Positions 58,557 through 64,000 of a stretch of 64,000 nt of DNA are shown here, one piece after another (the stretch's first letter is position 1; every line of letters starts with the position of its first letter). The notes under the pieces were generated by a model that saw only the letters and a list, made by a program, of their open reading frames with translations, was not told where the DNA came from and did not search any database. A program made the position numbers and the translations under genes. This DNA is from Odobenus rosmarus divergens (taxonomy: Eukaryota > Chordata > Mammalia > Carnivora > Odobenidae): assembly GCF_000321225.1 (NCBI RefSeq), contig NW_004450404.1, positions 1,344,269 to 1,408,268 on the forward strand. Reading direction: 5' to 3'.

Positions 58557-61500
58557 AAAAATATTTTAATAACTATGTTTCAGTAAAATTGGTCTCCTTT
58601 GTAATCCTTTGTATATTTAAACACTTTAAGATACATTCTGAGAAGGGATCCATAGGCTCCTCCAGATTGACAAAGGGGTCCCAAAGCCCTCCAAAATCTA
58701 AGAGCCCCTGCACTGGACTCCCAGCAGATGTTTCACTTAGAACACTCCACCCGCGGCCCTACAACAGGAGTTTCTCCAATGGGCTTCACATATGAAGACT
58801 TCCATGAATAACAGCCAGATTCCCATCCACAAACAGCAGCCTGGATTCTCCAGAACAGCCCAGGAGAACAGAGCATGTGGGGTTCTTAACCTTACTGTCC
58901 ACGGGTTTCAATAACCAAGGACACCCAGGACTTTCCCCTCAGCTGGCTCCTCTGCAGGTACTCTATACAAGGCGGCCAGGACAGAACCACGTGAAGGGGC
59001 CTCATTAGCCTGCTCTTATTCTTATTTATGGCTAGCAGCGGGTGGCCAAGGTGGTCAATAACAGCACAGTTCTTATAAATTAATTCTTTGGAGCAAATAC
59101 AATGTGTAAAAACTTATCCCAACAGACTTCATAATGAGACTTTCAGCTCGACCTCCTAGAGAACTTTTTTTTTTTTAATCACGACACAAACATTTAATCA
59201 GTCAACAAAATGACCTAATCAGAAGTGGGGGCGGCGATCTAAGGCAGATGGAAAGTGGTTAAATACTACCCAAGATAAAATGATTTCTGAACACTTACAG
59301 AAGAAGGCGTATCTTGAATGCTGACAGAACGTCATACTTTAGAGCTCGTTATCTTGTAATGTAAAAGCCTGCGAGTCCTTAGTGAAAATGGAAACCAGAA
59401 AAGCATTCCCAAGAAAATTTACAGAGCAAATGAACATGGGACAATAATATTTTAAAAATTATTTAACATGACCACGCATGAAAAAGTCAATTCATTAAGA
59501 AAATCCAAGTCACGTGCTGCTCCAAAAAAAAAAGGATTACAAGGTTTTAAGCCCTAATAAATACAATTCTTTGTCTAGTCAATTACAGAATTTTTTAAAT
59601 CACCACACAATGCACATCAGGGAAATGCAGGGTTTTGTTTTAAGATCATCGAAAATAGCATTCTATATTGCTGCTTTTCTGTTTATTTGGGCAGGAAAGG
59701 AACAAACATACAGAAGCTGAATAACTATTTCAACCAGATTGTCAGGCTCTTGTGCCACTTAAAAGGTAATTGAAGATATCCCTGCTGGAAACATGCCAAG
59801 CAGCACCAACTCAGCTATTGCAATAGCTCCTCTGCTTTGTTTGAACAACTGAACGGCTATCATAAAGTCCTAGAATTATTTCAGATCTGGCATGAATCTC
59901 AGTAATTACCTGATTCATCATCTCATTTTATACAGGAGGAAACCGAGACCCAGAAAGCTTAACCAAGTGGCCCACAGAGGACCACAGAGCCAGAAAAACC
60001 TCAGGTCCTTCCCCTTCCTCCACAGGATTCTGGTCAATAACTGCCATTCCATCTTAATTCTCAAAGATCCTTCAATAAAGCAAAATATTTCTGTGATACA
60101 CAAAATACCCAACACAAACAGACGGGTGAATGGTGAATTTTATGCTATGTGCATTGTCTCTCAGTTTAAAGAAAACAAATGGAGATCATCAGACACCAAA
60201 GACGCAGTTGATAGGCAGAATTAGATATTTCTGTTTTGGTTCTGACACCGGCCCTGTGAAATGTGATGTCACTCCTGTGATATTCAAGAGGAACAGGCCC
60301 AAGTTTTGTGGTTTGTACCTCCAGAACACTCCAGTTAGAGAGAGAACACAAGACCACACGCATGTAGGGAGAAAAAAAAGACATCAATCAAGACTAGAGA
60401 AAAGAGAATCTAAGATGAGGTAGAAATACTAAAAAAAAAAAAAAAGCTACACAGATGAAATAAATATTCAAAGGACAGAGATTTTTGCAAAAGTCACATT
60501 CTATGTGTAAATTAAAATTCTGCCTCTCCGTCTGCTAGGAGACGTAGCCTTCTTGTTTGAAATTCGTTCTTCACTAATAAAAGTGGTAGGAATTCTGATC
60601 TGAACTCCGAAAACCCAAAGGATATCTAAAGGGGAAAAGAAATTTAATTTTTACCAAAGTGTCCCTAAGCAATCTACATCTTCTTTGACAGTTGTGGATT
60701 CCAGGCCATAGCTAACTGAAGATGGGAGGCAAGTGGGGAAAGATCCAGAGAAATTCTGTTACCCTAAAACTTGAATCCTCAATGTGCTCGTGAGCCAGGT
60801 AAAAAGCCGTCCAATATTGTACAAAATGCACCCAATATTGCCCATGTCTGTTTCTCGAGGAATTTCCAATTTACTGGGATTACAGAGATAACTATTTCAA
60901 TGGGAACAATGAGTTTCTCTTAAATCTCACTGGTTTTCCAGGAAAAAAAAATAATAACCACCTAGTCCAGAGGTCAAGAACCAGATTAGTTTTTTTAATA
61001 AGGTGCTTTTTAATAACATGATCCTAGCCTGGAAATTTACCTTTGCTTTTTAAAAACCAACTGTGAACTCCGGCTTTAGGACATGACAAATGAAAAATAA
61101 GGTCTTGTGTACTTTTAACAATTCCTTCTAGAAGTACCAGGTGGAATGGCTCATCTTCTCCTAGTAATATTCCTGGGGGACAGGGGAGGTGCATGAACCC
61201 GTGTTTCCTTTCTGGGGAGGCTATGTATAGCTTCCAGGCATTTACCTACCAATGCAAGGGAAAAAATGATTTCGGTGCCTCTCAGCCTTAGAGATATAGT
61301 CCTCAATCTTGGGGTATACAGGATTTATAAATTTCTCAAATAAAATGATTATAATGTGGTGGACACTCGGGCACACACACACACACACCACCCCCACCTC
61401 AAGGTAGGAGGTGCTGCCCCTGCTGCCAGCCCGTGCCATCCAGAACCGCCTCAGTGGTGCACAGTGCCTCACCCAAAGTCACACACCTCCCAGTGAGGGC

Positions 61501-62044
61501 TGGATGTAGGAGTATAAAGGCCTGGACACCTCATCCCAACTCAGAACAACCCAGAAAGCCCGTCTGAGTGCCAGAGGCCCCCCCCCCCCCAACGGGGTTA
61601 GCCAAGTCCATCACTGAACCTGCATCCCAGCTTCATTTCTCTTTGCCTGGTCCTGCTTCTTTCCCTCCTCTTCCTCAACCTTGATGCCGAGGGCAGGCCT
61701 GAATACCTCTCCTGCACACTGAACTCAGTCTCAGAGCCCACTTCCAGGGGGGAACCAACGTGCCAAATATACCGTAACTTTGAAAGTATGGTTATTTTTT
61801 GTAAAGGAAAATTAAAACAATTAAAGAATACCTATGGACTATGTACACTACGAAGAAACTACCAGGAAGTTCCAAGGTTTAATAGATAAAGTCATCTCTC
61901 CTGTTCCCATAAAGGCTCAACCTTGATCTTTCATCATATAAACAGGTTTTCTGAAGTGATAAAATGCAGAAAATGGCTATCTTTGATATTTGTAAAGCAG
62001 AAGGAAATAGCATAAGGATGAAAATAGATGAAAAGAAGACAGAA
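58557..62044. other. Intronic stretch; MIR-like at 59900-60020; (AC)n at 61372-61388
   Basis: About 3.5 kb with no supported gene. GGAGGAAACCGAGACCCAGA and AGAGGACCACAGAGCCAG near 59934-59995 look like a reversed MIR. C-runs occur at 61580-61590. Sequence around 58600-58690 (GAAGGGATCCATAGGCTCCT) may be part of an old DNA transposon. Confidence 0.4.
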
Positions 62045-62270
62045 AAGTAGTAATTGTTACAGAACTTGGATCAAAAGCTGCATCACATGGGGGAGGGAAT
62101 GGAGGAAATAAGGGGAGGGGATGGGGGAAATAGGGGCCAGGGATGAATACGGCGATGAGCACTGAGTAACGCCTAGAACTGCGGAATCACTACACTCTAC
62201 ACCTGGAGCTAAAACAACCCTATGTTAACTACACTGGAATTAAAATTTAAAACTTAATAAAAAAAACTCA
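62045..62270 (+). mobile_element. L1 3' end
   Basis: GGGGGAAATAGGGGCCAGGG, GATGAGCACTGAGTAACGCC, CTACACCTGGAGCTAAAACA, TGTTAACTACACTGGAATTA and a final A-rich stretch. Confidence 0.8.
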
Positions 62271-62341
62271 ATTATGAAGTACAGTGTGTTAGGTATAAAA
62301 CATTTTTATGAAAGATATTTTTTTAAAAAAAATCTATCCTG

Positions 62342-62443
62342 GGGTGCCTGGCTGGCTCAGTCAGTAGAGCAGAGGACTTGTGATCTTAGGGTCGTGAGTT
62401 CAAGCCCCATGTTGGGTGTAGAGCTTACTTTAAATAAACTTAG
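62342..62443 (+). mobile_element. Short-type tRNA-derived SINE
   Basis: GGGTGCCTGGCTGGCTCAGT, TTAGGGTCGTGAGTTCAAGC, AGAGCTTACTTTAAATAAAC. Perfect target duplications AAAAATCTATCCTG at 62328 and 62444. Confidence 0.92.
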
Positions 62444-63123
62444 AAAAATCTATCCTGAAAAGGAAATTAAGAAAATGATTTATTTACAAGAGCATCCAAA
62501 TGAATAAAATATCCAGGAATAAATTTAACCACGAAGGTGAAAACCTTGTACACTGAAAACTATAAAACAATGCTGAAATAAATTAAAGAAGACCTAAAGA
62601 AACAGAAAGATGTGCTGTGTTCTTGGGTTGGAAGACAACCTTGGTACGATGTCAATACCACTTAAGGGATATACAGATACAATGCAATCTCTATCAAAAT
62701 TCCAATGGCCTGTTTTGTAGCAATGCAAAAGCCAATTCTCAAATTCACATAGAATTCCAAGTGGCCCCAGATGGCCAAAACGGTGTTGAAAAAGAACAAA
62801 GTTGGGGGAACCAGATTTCCTAATTTCAAAACTTATTATAAAACTACAGTAATCAAAACAGCATGACCCTGGAGTAAGAGTAAACATACAGATCAATGGA
62901 AGGGAATTTAAAGCCCAGAAGCAAGCCCATTTACGATCAGGTGATTTTGACAAGGGTGCCAAGGCAATTCACCAGGGAATGAAAAGTCTTTTTACGAAAT
63001 GGTGCTGGGACAACTGGATGTCCACATGCAAAAGAAAGAGGCTGGACCCCTAGCTCACACCAGACACAAAAACTAACTCAAAATTCATCAGAGAGAGAAC
63101 TGTAAGAGCCAAAACTCTAAAAC

Positions 63124-63228
63124 TTTGTTTTAATTAATTTTCTATAAATTTTTATTTTTTAAATTCCAGTATAATTAACATACAATGTTGTATTAGTTTC
63201 AAGTGTCCAATATAGTGAACTTTCCAAA
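63124..63228 (-). mobile_element. L1 3' end nested in the L1 body
   Basis: Reverse tail: TATAAATTTTTATTTTTTAA, ATTCCAGTATAATTAACATA, CAATGTTGTATTAGTTTCAA. The host L1 reads on from CCAAAACTCTAAAAC to AAAAGAAAACACAGGTGTAA on either side. Confidence 0.75.
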
Positions 63229-63848
63229 AGAAAACACAGGTGTAATTCTTTGTGGCCCTGGGTTAGGCTAAGAGTTCCTAGATACAACATCAAAAGCACA
63301 ATCTATAAAAGAAGTAATTGATAAAGTCTCTGACGAGGGCTTTGCTTCCAGAATATACAAGGAACTCTTACAACTCCATAATAAGACAAAAAAAAAAATT
63401 AAGAATGAGCCGAAAATTCTAATAAACAGTTCATCAAAGAAGACTATGAGTGGCTAATAAGCACAAGGGAAGATGCTCAACATCATTCGTCACCAGGGAA
63501 ACACAAAACTACGAGACTGCACCTCATGCTCACTTGAGCGGAGGTGAAAAGGACAATACCAAGTACTGGTGAGGATGTGAAGAAACCAGACCTTTGTTGC
63601 TGGTGGAAATGTAAAAATGCCATAGCCACTCTTGGTATCATCTTGGTAGTTTCTTTGAAAGTTAAACATTTATTTACCCGATGATCCAGCAAGTCTACTC
63701 CTAGGTATTTTACCCAAGAGGAATGAAGCCATATTTCCACACAAAGATCTGTACCTGAATGTTTATAACATTATTCATAATAACCAAAAAGTGGAAACAA
63801 TCCAAGTGCCCATCAAATTTTTTATGGCTCACTAGTATTCTATCATCC

Positions 63849-63916
63849 GGGTATTCCACATTCCATCTGGTAAACGTGTTGTGTAGTTATTCAGAGAAAC
63901 AGAATGTGGAATACCC
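63849..63916. repeat. Inverted repeat, 15-bp perfect arms
   Basis: GGGTATTCCACATTC at 63849-63863 is the exact reverse complement of GAATGTGGAATACCC at 63902-63916, with a 38-nt loop. Confidence 0.95.
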
Positions 63917-64000
63917 ATTCGATATGATAACTACTCGGCAATACAAAAGAACTACCGATACATGCTACATCATGGATGAACCTCAAAAACATCAGACTAA

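Larger units (their letters stand above)
62456..64000 (+). mobile_element. L1 ORF2 portion, runs off the window
   Basis: Ordered ORF2 text: GAATAAATTTAACCACGAAG, ACTATAAAACAATGCTGAAA, AACTGGATGTCCACATGCAA, AGGAAAACACAAAACT-like blocks and GGAAACAATCCAAGTGCCCA. A reversed L1 3' end interrupts it at 63124-63228, and an inverted repeat is present at 63849-63916. Confidence 0.82.

Noticed and set aside
3633..62443. tRNA-like sequences that might be called tRNA genes
   Set aside because: They are heads of SINEs, followed by SINE tails and flanked by target duplications. They are not functional tRNA genes.
50573..64000. Possible N-terminal MAP3K15 exons
   Set aside because: No acceptor- and donor-bounded frame matching the thioredoxin-binding domain was seen; the sequence is mostly repeats.

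Overview
The window is nuclear DNA of a mammal of the order Carnivora. The evidence is about 21 copies of the carnivore tRNA-derived SINE (heads like GCGCCTGGGTGGCTCAG, tails ending in AAATAAATAAA then an A-run), most between clear target-site duplications. Carnivore-type L1 3' ends, L2, MIR, MER5/MER20-like and MLT1-like relics are also present. The SINEs cannot tell me the species; a caniform is my guess only.

The only functional gene I can support is MAP3K15 (ASK3, an apoptosis signal-regulating MAP3 kinase; X-linked in human), running on the minus strand across the window. Ten consecutive coding exons lie between 50572 and 9100 (194, 169, 107, 171, 113, 160, 151, 108, 50 and 96 bp, 1319 nt). 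All have GT-AG borders, matching phases and no stops. They encode about 440 residues, roughly human residues 177-616 by my estimate: the end of the thioredoxin-binding domain, the TPR-rich central regulatory region, and most of the PH-like domain before the kinase. Upstream exons lie beyond 64000. The exons for the kinase, coiled coil and C terminus lie left of base 1.

Layout. 1-9099: intron after the last visible exon, with a near full-length FADD retropseudogene (about 1300-2800, minus strand), an L1 3' end touching its 5' side, several L1 bodies and seven SINEs. 9100-27659: seven exons, with introns holding L2, L1, MLT1, MER20, LTR-like DNA and a 51-bp Z-DNA-prone repeat beside a splice donor. 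27660-44714: one 17-kb intron with a nested L2/L1/SINE block and a 5'-inverted L1. 44715-50572: three exons. 50573-64000: repeat-rich upstream intron.

I saw no promoter, CpG-island gene start, structural RNA gene, CRISPR array, or operon-like or defence system. The most notable non-gene items are the FADD retrocopy with its L1 junction, the Z-DNA-type tract nine bases from the donor at 23150, and the twin-primed L1. Repeat family names come from recognition by eye and need a RepeatMasker run.
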